From Atriophallophorus winterbourni (lineage: Eukaryota > Platyhelminthes > Trematoda > Plagiorchiida > Microphallidae): a stretch of DNA of 64,000 bases. Positions 10,922-22,200 of the stretch are shown here, in pieces. The notes under the pieces are model-generated. The model searched no databases. It was not told where the DNA came from and saw nothing but the letters and a program-made list of their open reading frames with translations. The stretch covers positions 62,001-126,000 of the forward strand of contig JACCGJ010018760.1 of the NCBI GenBank assembly GCA_013407085.1, written 5' to 3'. The stretch's first letter is position 1. Each line of letters starts with the position of its first letter. A program made the position numbers and the translations under genes.

Positions 10922-12900
10922 TTAGAAACCTGGGATCCCATGAGAGTATAGAATTTCTAGAGAAGAGTTTATCTTAAGGATTTGGGATAGTGAGTGAACG
11001 GTAAGAGTTTCTACAAGCGTTTTAAATTTTCCTGTAGATGTGCACATACGAAAACGTAGAGTAAGAGAATTCCAAAGTTGTGCATATCTAATTAAGAAGA
11101 AGTTACGTCTTACTTTAGCGCGATACAAAGGTGTATTCAACAACCTTGTTCGATTGCGCAGATCATATCGAATATAATCGTGAAAGCGCATGCCAGACTG
11201 AAGCTTAACTCGCTGCTGGGTAATGATTCGAAAGAAAAGAAGCAGATTCAGACGAATTTTGCGTAGTCACAGTGTTTCGACACCTTTCACGATAAGGCAA
11301 AGGGTTAGAATAGTTTAAAGTTACTTTACTGAAAGTACGTTGAAGTCTTTCTAAGAGAAAACAATCACGCCGACCCATATGAGAATTGATGATATTACAA
11401 TAATCGAGAATTGGTAGGACCTTCGTCTTATACAGTGCTATTTTACTCTCGCATAAAAGGAATTTATGGTTAATTAAGCCAAAGTTTTGTCGTGCTCTCG
11501 TGAGGAGATGTCTTGCTTGCTCATTAAAGTTGAGAGAAGAGGAATACCTAAATCCGAGGTCCCTAACTTCTGAAGAAGAAGTTATTGTTGAGCCATTTAA
11601 TGTAAGTGTGTAACAGGGGATTAAGCAGCGTAATCCCATACAGTGTGTCTTAGGAGCCGCAAATTCTAATCCGCATCATGCGCCCCAGCTTGATAGAGAT
11701 GCAAGATCAGTGTGATATCAGAGTGTGCGGCATTTCATTAGGTGGAAACGATAGGACGACTTTTATGCCCTCAGCGAAGATAAAGATTTTAGAGTGGTTC
11801 ACAACACTTTGCAGATCATTACATAGGTGAGTAAAAGAAGGGGGGCTAGAACGCTGCCCTGAATTACGCTACTTGGAATCGGCTGATTAGGTGAAGTAAC
11901 ACCGTTAACGTTAAACGAAAAGGTGCGATCAGACAGAATAGAATAAAACCATAAAGACCAATCAATACCTAGATATGATAACTTTAAAAGGAGTAGCGTA
12001 TGTGGAACTCGATCGAAAGCCTTGCTTATGGAGGGAATATCATGTTTTGAGGGGATACACCAAGTCCGTGTAAAGTAATTTAATGATATCCTCTTTGAGT
12101 CACTGCTCAAAGCCTTTCATTCTTGACGTTCTAGAAAGCGAATCTTAACATTTGAAAGAGAGTCACAGATTTCATGCCTCTGTATAACCGTACAGAAGTC
12201 TAACTTATGTTTCGCAGAAGCAGAAAGTCGAGCAATCTTTTTCTCCAGAAGGTTTATTGGGTCACTCTTACGCATCCTGATATGAACGGTAGACGACCCT
12301 GGAAGACATGTTCAGATGCTATCATGGAAAATCGACGAGATGCGCTTGAAGTATGAGAAAGGAAAGAATTTTGTCCAGTCTAAGGTTCTAAGAATATTCA
12401 AAAACTTATTCCAGTTGATATAAACTTTCTCATCTTCGCGTATATGTGCTGGTTTTTGCGAAAGACGTAAAACGCAAGTGACCATATTTTGGTTAGTGTA
12501 GCTAAGATTTCAGTGTTGGTGGGATCAGTGCCTAAAGTAAAAATCAAACCCTAAACGGTGGACAGCCTCATAGGGTTCTTCACAGATTGTGAGTTAGTTA
12601 GTGCGGATGGAAATGGCGGGTTGTAAATACACCCTATGAGAGCATCAAGAGTAAGTAAGGAGATCCAAATTGAGTCGTCTAGATAATCTTATATACGGGA
12701 ACTATGTATTTATGACGGGAAATCTGCAATAACATAAATGAGAATACCAACACCACGAGTGTATTTGCGGTCCCTACGAAACATAAAAAAAGTTGGCTAG
12801 TTCAAATGAAACGTTGGGAACGTCATTAGTTGTCTACGTTTCTGTTATGAGAACTATTTCGTGTGGGTTTGAGACCAATAAGTGTTAAAGGGTATGGTGC
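10922..12900 (-). pseudogene. Decayed non-LTR retrotransposon ORF2
   Basis: Read on the minus strand from right to left. A decayed endonuclease segment lies at about 12870-12560 (EIVLITET, then a GVGILIYV-like stretch). An RT core follows at 12110-11799 (ISKAFDRVPH and SSVIQGSVLAP). Next come the post-catalytic region at 11639-11205 (SEVRDLGFRYSSSLNF, VLPILDYCN) and the C-terminal domain at 11191-10922 (FFLIRYAQLWNSL). Stops and frameshifts are frequent and the FADD motif is not readable. The clade is uncertain (CR1/Jockey-like). It is older than the other copies here. Confidence 0.7.
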
Positions 12901-13119
12901 TTTGAAATAATTGACCGAGAATTAAATAAGAGAACGCGAATTTTAAGATATTTCACATGCGTAATAAAAAACGATTTACACGAGTTGTTTGAAATTGATG
13001 GTGCTAATATAGTTAAGAATTCTGGTAAAGGAAGGGAAAATTTTCCATTGGGCCATACCTGTTTTAAAATGTGTTTAGGTAAGCACTAAACTGGTTCTCC
13101 TTCATGAGGGGATGCTAAT

Positions 13120-13644
13120 CTAGGAGACCAGGAGCGTATTGAAGTGGAGAAATGTAGGGTTTTGAAGGAGGATAGTAATAGGGCTGTTTAGGAGAAAAAG
13201 GACTTTGCGGGGGGATAAGTGGATTAAGTGGGCCAGATGTAACCAGAAACCGTCTATGTACGGGGTGATAAATACATAAAACATAAGATGGTTTATTTTC
13301 TGAAAAATTTCACTTGACCGTATGCTTCCTATTGATGCGTGGTCCATCACGTAGAATGGGAGGATTTGATTTGAAAACAGGGTGCACAACGTTTTTGTGG
13401 TTTTAATCATAGATCGAGCTGAGGGATGTAAACCTGTAGTGATAGTTTTATCAGTGGGGATATGGCTATTAGAGCCGGATGTTAACATTGCGGCATCAAT
13501 GTTCAACTTAGATTTAGATTTCGGGGGAGTGGTACATGACATAGTAATATTACCAGACGTTTGAGTTTCGGGTGCAGAAGCTGATGCGGAATTATCAACA
13601 ACCTCCTGGTCTATGAGGTTGGCGATATACGTTGAGTGCTTCAT
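13120..13644 (-). pseudogene. Open frame upstream of the decayed element, possibly ORF1 remnant
   Basis: A 174-codon minus-strand frame, rich in Ser/Thr/Lys in its first half. It lies where ORF1 of the element at 10922-12900 would be expected. I see no recognisable zinc finger or RRM. It could also be chance open sequence. Confidence 0.3.
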
Positions 13645-13929
13645 AATTTTAGAAAACTTGCGAAGGCAGTTTCGTTGTAAAGATTTGTTGTCAGGCTTGA
13701 TCTACACATTAGAAAATTGTGGTAAGAGTTTTAAGACTTGTTGATTATTAATAATATGCTATGCATAACTTTCGTCGGCAAATTTTTTTTTAAATTGGGG
13801 CGCTACTACAATAAAAAAGATTGGTGAGTCTAGTTAGAGATGCTGAGTCTGGCTGACATTACGGACACAACCTCTAATTAATTGGAAAAAAAAACATTTT
13901 GCGATGTGACTACTCACAAACTGAAAGTA

Positions 13930-14465
13930 TTGATTGAAAAACGGTGTTCAATCAACGAATCACTGTGACACACAAAGCTTATTATAGAGAAATCGTGATG
14001 AATACAATTGTATTGGGATAGAAATCAACGTTGATCTTGCAATACAACTACAAACTATGCAGATGTAATTTAGTTGAAACGATTGTTGTGATGTTGTTTA
14101 TGATGCTCATTGAAACTGGCATTTAACCGAATAAACAGAGTTTCGATTTATGTTTATCTGGAGTGTGATAGGGTTAGCTAACCGTGAGCTATGTTCATGA
14201 TTATAGCTTTATAGCCAAAGTAATGTGTTGCTCATATACCCGCACTTACACGGCACTAACGGTTTCTTCCTTTTTGCCTGCATCAGGTGGAGGCAGTAAT
14301 ATTAGGTGAAATAAGCCTTGAAACAGTTGATAAGTGGTACACAAAGTTATACTTGAATGGCACTGTTACATGTGGTTTGTACAACGAAAAACGGTGTTCA
14401 ATCACCGAATCGTGATGAATACAATTATATTGGGATATAAATCAACGTTAATCTTTTATGACAAT
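13930..14465 (-). repeat. Hammerhead-like repeat unit with duplicated flanks
   Basis: Two direct copies of a segment beginning near AAAAACGGTGTTCAATCA lie at about 13938 and 14388. They flank a core (copy F, 14252-14292, minus). The same order of blocks occurs in the units at 16810-17362, so this is a diverged member of that family. It ends beside the gypsy relic at 14466. Confidence 0.5.
14252..14292 (-). ncRNA. Hammerhead-like core, copy F (decayed)
   Basis: Minus strand: CTCCAC, then CTGATGC (A9 lost), AGGC, loop AAAAA, GGAA, an intact GAAA, then ACC with GTT, A, and GTGCC. Stem I keeps only three clear pairs. Predicted inactive. Confidence 0.4.
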
Positions 14466-15345
14466 GTCTTAACGAGGGTGAAATGCCTAATTCAATTATT
14501 ACTGCGCATTTTCTTACTTCAGCAGGAGAAGATGTGTATGCTCTGTTGAAACATTTATCATTTCCTATCCCACCTGATAAAATGACTTTCAATGAATTGA
14601 AATCAATTTTATTAGCTCATGTCACTCCGAAAAATTTCGAAATTGCTGAACGTGCTCGCTTCAATACAATGCAAAGATACGAAACCCAATCTATTCGTCA
14701 ATTTATTCTTGAATTGCAAGCACAAGCTTCACGTTGTGTATTTTAAGATAAACTATTTGATCATTTAAGAGATCGTTTAATTGCTGATGCCCATGAACTC
14801 GATTTATATCGTCAGTTATTGATGTTGAATAATCCATATTTTGAAAATGTTAAGAGAATATGTGAACATTATTAAGATGTGACAAAAGAAACTAATCGTC
14901 AAATTAATGCTGACACTCAATCTGCTTTGTTTGGAACTTCCAAATCTGAACGTCAGCCGAGCAACCGACCACAGCGGCAAAGTGATTCTTAATTAAAACC
15001 AGACAGAATAAGCAAATTCTGCAAAAAACAAATCCAATTTTTACAATCAGAAGTTTGGAAAATGTGCATATTGTGGCAAGTTACATTCTCTATTTACTTG
15101 TCCATTTCGTAATGCTGAATGTTTTGAATGTGGTAAACTTGGACATATTCAGTTAGTTTGTCGAAATTCGAAGACATGGTATGTGCATAGTAATGATACC
15201 AAAGTCGTCAATGTTGAAAATCGAATCAGCTCACTACCATTATCAGTCTTACCATCCGCAGGGTCTCATATTGGTAAACGTATATTCAGTAGTTATGGTT
15301 CCTAAGAATTTATACTTGATACAGGAAGTCTGTAATCATTAATTT
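14466..15345 (+). pseudogene. Gypsy-type gag-protease relic
   Basis: A + strand frame (to 14746, then broken by stops at several points) encodes a capsid-like segment (ERARFNTMQRYETQSIRQF). Further on, 15054-15180 encodes a Cys-rich nucleocapsid with C-x2-C and CFECGKLGHIQLVC (a CCHC knuckle). A protease start follows at about 15306 (FILDTGS, with Asp-Thr-Gly at 15318-15326). The order gag, zinc knuckle, aspartic protease is typical of LTR retrotransposons. It differs from the gag at 9036-9773, so it is another family. It ends abruptly at about 15345. Confidence 0.75.
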
Positions 15346-16951
15346 CATTGAATAATAATGAATCATTTCATTGAATAATGAATCATAATGAACTTGGACT
15401 TTTGCTTATTCAATGGGAGTTTATTTTCGGATGAACAGTTGTGCAAATCATTCAAATTGTTTTGTAGGAAAATACAATCATCAGCATTGCTGATTCGCCT
15501 CCATTCTTTTATATGGTCAGCAAACAGAACCATATTACTATCATTTGGTATTTGCAAATCGTTCATATGGATTGGGAACAGTATTCGTACAAGCCCTGAT
15601 CCTTGTAGAACACCGCTAGTGACATCGATTTTCTCCGATAATAGGTCGTTCACACGAACTCTGATGTGTATGTTGCTGAGGTAATCACGTATTAATTAAA
15701 AGTGTCTTCCAACAATAACGTGTTTCTTTAGGTTTTCAAGAGTAAATTATGATCAACTTTGTCGAAAGCTTTATAAATGTCCAGGTAGCACACATGAATA
15801 CATCGACCCAATTTTGCAACCCTTGTTCAATCGTCTAAGATTGTCAGCAAATTTGTTAGACGAGATCGATTTCTGCGAAATCCGTGTTGGGCAACTGTAA
15901 AACGTTCTTTCGTTTCTACATGTTATACTATTTCTGCGATTATTATTCACTCAAAACTTTTGATGCCGAAGACAGCAATGTCACCGGCCTGTAATTTTTA
16001 AATTCGGAACGGCATCCAACTTTATAAATGGGTGTTATTTATCCCATCGGAGTAATCAATACTTCACTCAAGGTCGATCGGTCAAATCGAATGATTGGTT
16101 CCTGATCAGGCTCCCTGGATTTCAGCGCAAAAATTCCGGCATAAGAAATGTGCTAATTGGTCAGCGGTCTGTTTAATGGATACGTTGAAGCCGTATGAAG
16201 TATTTAGTGCAAAGTCTCATGGTTTAATATTCGTTCAATCTTATACGAGTCTATACAAGAGCTTCGGATTCTGGTGCATCTGAAAAATCAATTGCGATTA
16301 AAAAGCTTGTTTATCATCTCGAATTATGCTGCTAAATTTGTTTCGCAGTCGTGTAAATTGTGACCAAGAATCAGCTGTATTGGTAAACTCGTGAAACTCC
16401 CGCGCTCTTGCATTTCGTTTCATCCACATTTTAGTCCTGCTTCGTGGCATAAATTTATTAAATTGAGAAGGTTTCTTCAAAACGAACATTGAAAGTTTCT
16501 CCAATATAGATTTCAGGTGCTGTGAGAGAGCGCCAATGACGAAGTAATCCAGTTTTCAGAATATAGTGCTTTGTCACTCGGCATACAGAGCACTGTAATT
16601 CACCATTCTGACGCATTTCTTTCCGTCACTGTTGAGCCTAGCGATACAAACCTTCTCGAATTCTAGGAAAACGTGATCGTTTTGTCCGATTGTCAGTTTA
16701 TAAACGATATTCTCTACAGCTGTGGGATCTGATGTAAGTATTAGATCCAAGGTCAAATCCCCTCATACTAGTAAATACAAAAACGTGCTGCAAAACGATA
16801 GATCACTCTCCTTGTATGCCACTGTTATATAGGGTTCCTACAACGAACCACGATATTCAGACACGGAATCACAAAGTGATTCTTGGTCGAGCACACAAGG
16901 CGCTTATTTATGACCAAAGTAATGTGTTGCTCACATCCCCATCCCTTATAT

Positions 16952-16992
16952 TCCACTACCGGTTTCTGGCTGTTTGTCGTCGTCAGGTGGAG
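16952..16992 (-). ncRNA. Hammerhead-like core, copy G
   Basis: Minus strand: TCCAC pairs with GTGGA (stem I). CTGACGA is intact, with variable N7 = C. Then CGAC, loop AAACA, GCCA (weak stem II), an intact GAAA, ACC directly followed by GGT, and A as the cleavage base. The missing stem III loop means self-cleavage would be expected only as a dimer. Confidence 0.55.
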
Positions 16993-17191
16993 ACAGTAAG
17001 ATCAGGTTCATTGAGCCTTGACACAGTGGTAAAGTGGTAAACAAAGTTATACTTGTATGCCACTGTTATATAGTGTTCGTACAACGAACCACGATGTTCA
17101 GACACGGAATCACAAAGTGATTCTTGGTCGAGCACTCAAGGCGATTATGGATGACCAAAGTAAAGCGTTGCTCACAGCCCCATCCCTTACA

Positions 17192-17233
17192 CTCCACTAC
17201 CGGTTTCTGGCTGGTTGCCGTCTTCAGGTGGAG
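17192..17233 (-). ncRNA. Hammerhead-like core, copy H (best catalytic core)
   Basis: Minus strand: CTCCAC pairs perfectly with GTGGAG (six pairs). CTGAAGA keeps C3, U4, G5, A6, G8 and A9. Stem II is GGC/GCC around AACCA, with a C-A mismatch next to the core. GAAA is intact. ACC is followed by GGT, then A at position 17. All invariant catalytic bases of a hammerhead are present. The C-A mismatch could derive from CpG decay of a C-G pair. Confidence 0.6.
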
Positions 17234-17285
17234 ATAGTGAGATCACATTCAGTGTTGAAAGCCTCATTGAAAATAATCTTCCTCT

Positions 17286-17327
17286 CGCTACCTGACGACA
17301 GCAAACAGCTAGAAACCGGTAGTGGAG
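17286..17327 (+). ncRNA. Hammerhead-like core, copy I (inverted relative to G and H)
   Basis: Plus strand: CGCTAC pairs with GTGGAG (five of six). CTGACGA is intact. Then stem II AGC/GCT with the same C-A mismatch, an intact GAAA, ACC-GGT and A. It lies head to head with copy H, 52 bases away. H and I cores carry independent stem II sequences that both pair. Confidence 0.58.
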
Positions 17328-18013
17328 TGTAAGAGATGGGGCTGTGAGCAACACTTTACTTTGATAGATCATTCTAATAATGCTATGGTCTCCTGAAGTA
17401 AGCGTCAGAGAGCACCAAAGTGTGTCAGTTACATCAAGAGTCTTCTCGTTCATATCTCTACAGATAAACGATTGCTTGAAGTAGAGAGCTGCTCTTCCGC
17501 CATCACCTAAACGGTCACGCCGGAATAGAGACAGGCTGGGCAAAGATAGTTCACTTTCAGACAATGAGCTATGAAACAACGTTTCTGTTATGAAAACTGT
17601 CTAGCGCCGTTTCATTACAAATCTCGGAGAGTTCTATTAATTTGTTTATAAGGCTGTTCCCATTTGTATAAATAAACTTAATCGTATTTTTCGTGAGTAA
17701 TGACGGGGTAAAGTGAAGTTTTTCGTCCGACTTCTCTGGAGTCGGACTTAACAAGTTTTGGAGTTGAGCTCTGGTACTGACTAGCATGAAACGGGTGGGT
17801 TGGTAGGTTTGTCCTTGCTGTTATTGCTTCAGTGACAGAATCGAAAATTGTATCAGGTTCTCGATTCGGATCTTGATCGATTTTGGATCTAGCGGCATTT
17901 GCGTTACTGGTCTATGTATGGATCTCAACGTTTTCTTCGTTGCCCGTTATCCTCTGAACATGATGATTGTCTCGTACTTTGAAGCTGGGATTAGAAGGGA
18001 TAACCCATTTCGG

Positions 18014-18319
18014 CTATTTATGTTTCAAGGCTTTCCATATGCATCTTAGTCTATCGGTCATGGCGCTGTTTAAAAGCAATATCTTCAGTGGATTTGGACC
18101 AGTAACATAGTACTTCGGAGATCGTGGTGGCCGGAAACTTTGAACCGTATCTTCCTCGGAAATCTTTATAATTTCTGTCAGAAATCTCCACTGCTTACTT
18201 TCATGGCTAACGTGTTCGTGAATTGAAGAATAACCTATGATTACCGGAACCCCAAGTAAAATGTAACTGCGGGAGGAAAGGTTTTCACGTCCGGCGGATT
18301 TGCCTTGTGTCTCGCACAA
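18014..18319 (-). pseudogene. Family X ORF1 fragment
   Basis: Contains ILLGVPVI, KQWRFLTEII and FRPPRSPKYYVTGPNPLKI. These align block by block with the ORF1 at 46689-47321 (ILGVPED, KQWKYLAETI, FRIPRSANYKGQGPSPLRL). This is the RRM-like central region of the ORF1 RNA-binding protein. It belongs to the decayed element at 15363-18770. Confidence 0.7.
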
Positions 18320-18770
18320 TGGAATATCTGGATAGACGCGGCACGGTTATACTCAGAGTTACTTCGTAACAATTATGCGTTTAGCAATATATCTTGCAAG
18401 TCCCTTTCATTGTGTATGGCTAATTTAAGCAATCGGGGTTTGTCGTTGTGTGGCGGATCACGATTTCTAGTAAATCGATTCAATGAAATGGGTGTAACCT
18501 GATTTATTTTCATCATTTTGCACAGGTCAAACCACGCCTTAAACTTGTGTTGCTTCTGAGCCTCAAATAGTGAAGCATAGGGTTCTGGTATATTCGTGCA
18601 TATTACACTTAATTTTTGGAACTGGGTGGCTAATCGATTGTTCGAGGTTTTCGTAGTTAGTCCACTTGTATTCTTTTCAATAGCTATATATGCTTTGCTA
18701 TCAGCGCAGGAAACTGAATGGCCTTGAGCTGCGGTGGCCCAAGATTTTAGTGTTTATTATTGTCGACATT

Positions 18771-19014
18771 TCACCATCTATAAAATGAAACTGTAGTTTG
18801 TTGTTTGTTTGAATACAGAGGACGCTGGTTTCATGCGAGATGCTAGCAAGGAATGGAGTTTAAGTTTGACCTTTTTAAAACATGATTCAATCGGTGACCA
18901 TTCGCGTCTCTAAGATCAGTCCCTGATTGGTGGTTTCTACAGTTGCTGGGTCGCAGGAACCTCGTTAATACTGCCTGTATTCGGAGCAGATATAGCAAAC
19001 TCCCCCGATAGAAT
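18771..19014. other. Intergenic, nothing recognised
   Basis: No coding signal or repeat is seen apart from the 3' flank (GATAGAAT) of the next inverted-repeat element. Confidence 0.4.
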
Positions 19015-19129
19015 CAGACAATAACGAATACTTCGCTTCGCTTCGCCATTGCGAAGGGCAGTTATGACACTTCGAAAATTCGCTTCGCACTTCGCTTCGC
19101 TCCAAAAAAGTGACATTCGTTATTGTCTG
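19015..19129. mobile_element. 115-bp MITE with 15-bp terminal inverted repeats
   Basis: Perfect terminal repeats CAGACAATAACGAAT and ATTCGTTATTGTCTG. Flanks GATAGAAT (19007-19014) and GATAGAAG (19130-19137) match at seven of eight bases, fitting an 8-bp target duplication like that of hAT transposons. The interior is built from GCGAAGC/GCTTCGC words that can fold back. A compound relative is at 59749-60065. Confidence 0.8.
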
Positions 19130-19229
19130 GATAGAAGCGTCTTTGATTACACTCAGCGCTTCCTTGGTCATTATCGTATCGCTGAGACTGCACCCGATCT
19201 CGCTAAAACTGGGCACTCTCGCTGAGACT

Positions 19230-22200
19230 GGACCTTAACGTGGTGCGATGGTTTGTGTACCTCTAAGACCCATTGAGCTATGCTGGGTGGTGCTCTCCGA
19301 GCACCTTCAGAGTCACTCATACCAGGAAGGTCAATGGATAGAGGTCAGACGAACACGGTCTCAACCTAACCCGCTGCCTTGTGGGTCAGGCTTTTTAGCC
19401 AAAGGATTTGGTCGAGAACCCTAATTGTTCTCCTGTCTAGGCATGGGCGACCTGGCAGTATCCCAGCCCGCATACAACCATGACCATGATTATTACTACG
19501 AAAACCAACTCCATAGTCCATCAGCCGTCGCACACGATAAACAGGGTCGCCTTACCTGCTGCATACATCAGGGCGGGTAAGCGAAAACAAGCTACTGCTG
19601 GCCCTACTCTTCAAACTGTTTCTGACCCTTTCCCTCCCCCATCCACTCTTAACAACTCTTCGTCTGTCAATTCCAGCTTTAGAAAAGACCACGCTGAACA
19701 TGTTGGAACATTTTCTGTTCGCAAATCTACAGATCACTTTCTTAAACCACGGACCTCTGCTCACATCGGAGCCATGAATGTCAGGACTCTGAGACAAATA
19801 GGCCAGCAAGCTGCACTGGCTCTTACCTTAGATAGTCTATCTATTGATGTTTGCTGTTTATCGGAAACGCGCTTATATGATCCGTCTATAATTACCGAAC
19901 TTACTGCCCCAAACCTTTCAACTCGTTACTTTTTGCGCTGCTCTGGTGATTCTGTAGCTGCCCTTTCAGGACAGGCGGGTGTTGGTATAGTGCTGAATTC
20001 GCGTGCCGAATCCTGTCTAATCGATTGGATTCCTTGTAATAGCAGGATGTGCGCAGTTAGACTAGCCACTAATATTAGACCAAACTCAAAATCTTCTAAC
20101 CAGAGATGCTTGTTTATTGTAGCAACTTACGCTCCAACTAACACCAATTCCGACGACGAGAAGAACGCCTTCTACGACGATCTTTATGCTCTTTTGCGAC
20201 GTGCAAAAAGCTCCGATATTGTTGTCTTAGCAGGAGATATGAATGCCAGTCTAGGTCGCTTAGATACAGCTGAATCACAATAAGGTGGCATGTTTGGTCT
20301 TGAAAGCCAAAGCACAGATAATGGTGGAAGCTTTATACAATTCTGTGCACAATCTCGATTATTCATTAGCAGCACCTCCTTTCGCCATGAAAGACGTCAA
20401 TGTGCCACATGCCGCTCGTCGGATGGAAGCCAACCTTCGGCCCAAATCGACCATATCGCCATAAGTGCTCGCTGGAGAGGTTGCATTGAGGACTGCCACT
20501 CTTTTTTGAATACCTGCGTAGATTCAGATCATGCTCTTGTGCGATGTAGGTTCTCGTTAAAGTTCTCCGGTACGAAGCCCTCGAATGGGAAACGCATTGC
20601 TGTCGAAAAATTCTTTCAGCCTGCAGTTCAAGACATTTATAGGACCACCTTGAGTAACTCACTCCCAGTTGCCCAGTATGCAACTACCGATGAAAGGTGG
20701 AACAAAATAGCAGGGATTATGCGAGCCGCCGCAATAACAGCCTGTGAGACTGCACAACCAACCCAAAAGTCCCACTGGATTTCACAGCGCTCTATAGAAA
20801 TTCTTCACCAGCGACGCGAAATACCTCATGGTCCTGGACACAACACAGAGCGTAGACGCGTGAGGAATGAACTTAAACGGAGCCTAAGACTAGACAGAAA
20901 AAGGTGGTGGCTAAATAAGGTCGAAGAAATGGAAATAGCAAATAATGCGGGTAACGTGCGAAAACTCTTCCAACTTATTCGATCGACTGGGTCTACGAAA
21001 CAAAGAGTGAGTGAGACTATAGCGGAATTAGACGGTACTCTTATCACTAATAAGAATCGCCGCCTGTTACGCTGGGCCGAACATTTTGAATAACACTTCA
21101 GCTGGTCGCCTGCCACAGAATCATTCCCTCACTTGAGGCAGTGTGATCCTTGGCCCGTTAGCGTAGATCCCCCTTATGATTTAGAAATTAAAGCATGTAT
21201 CGAATCCATGAAACGATTCAAAGCTGCTGGCCCCGCTGACATACCGCCTGTTTTGTTCAAAGAAGGTGGCCAAGTCCTAATCAGCACATTAGGAGATCTC
21301 CTTCGTGAAGTGTGGATGTCAGAATCCGTCCCTCCGAAATGGGGCGAATCAGTTATCATACCTATATTTAAAAAAGGTGTGCGAAGCTCATGCTCTAATC
21401 ACCGTGGGATAAGTCTCACTCCCATCATTACGAGATTATTAGCGTCCATATGTCTTCGAAGATTAACATCGCATAGGGAATCACAGATCCGTGAGCAGCA
21501 AGCTGGCTTCCGGCCTGGCAGAGGCTGTGTCAACCACATTTTTACTCTTCGACGGATATTAGAACTGCGGCACACCTATCGACAGCCGACAATAGCCATC
21601 TTTTTAGACTTCAAAGGAGCATTTGATTCAGTCGATCGAAATGTCCTGTTTAAGACCTTGCTGTGCAAAGGCGTTCCGCATAAGTATGTCAACATACTAC
21701 GCGCACTTTATGCTCATACATCCCGATGCGTTAAGGTTTACAACGAACTTTCTCCCAAATCCAACACTACAAGTGGCGTCCGACAAGGATAACCGATTTC
21801 TCCGTTTTTGTTCAATTTCGTAATTGATGCTATCATGGAATTATGCAGCGACGGTGCTCCAGCCTTCGGAGTTCACATAATGCCAGGCGTCAAGCTTCTC
21901 GACTTGGATTATGCTGATGACATAGTTCTGCTCTTCGACTCATACACAGATGCACAGGCGATACTGAACAAGTTATCTAATATTGTGCCCGCATTTGGAA
22001 TGCGTTTTGCGCCCTCTAAGTGCAGTGTTCTTCTGCAGGACATCGACTTATCGAACAAGGCTTTATTACTTGACAATCAGGCGCTTGAAATTGTGGATCG
22101 TTTTACGTATCTCGGTAGTTGTATCAATAATTCTGCATCTTTAGATAACGAGGTCTCGGCACGCATTTCTAAGGCGACCGTAGCATTCCGCAACCTAGGT

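Larger units (their letters stand above)
16797..17375 (-). repeat. Hammerhead-like repeat cluster with direct flanking repeats
   Basis: Two tandem minus-strand units (cores 241 bp apart) plus a partial inverted unit fill 16810-17362. The flanks are GATAGATCACTCT (16797-16809) and GATAGATCATTCT (17363-17375), 12 of 13 identical. Both match the same spot of the family X endonuclease gene, so they look like a target-site duplication. Each tandem unit also has a perfect hairpin GAATCACaaaGTGATTC (16867-16883 and 17109-17125, as read on the + strand). This arrangement resembles non-autonomous hammerhead retroelements. Confidence 0.65.
15363..18770 (-). mobile_element. CR1-like element, family X, heavily decayed copy
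   Basis: Same family as 43646-47321, read on the minus strand. ORF1 remnant lies at about 18319-17790, endonuclease start at 17787-17376, an endonuclease end (LDLILTSDPTAVE) at about 16756-16574, linker/RT start at 16504-16090, and RT (DVTSGVLQGS, LFADHIKEW in place of FADDIK) at 15653-15363. Compared with the better copy, about 75 residues of endonuclease are missing where the hammerhead-like cluster sits (16810-17362). The broken FADD and many stops show it is dead. Confidence 0.75.

Noticed and set aside
13382..13564. 60-codon + strand frame opposite the decayed element
   Set aside because: Shadow of the minus-strand frame 13644-13120.
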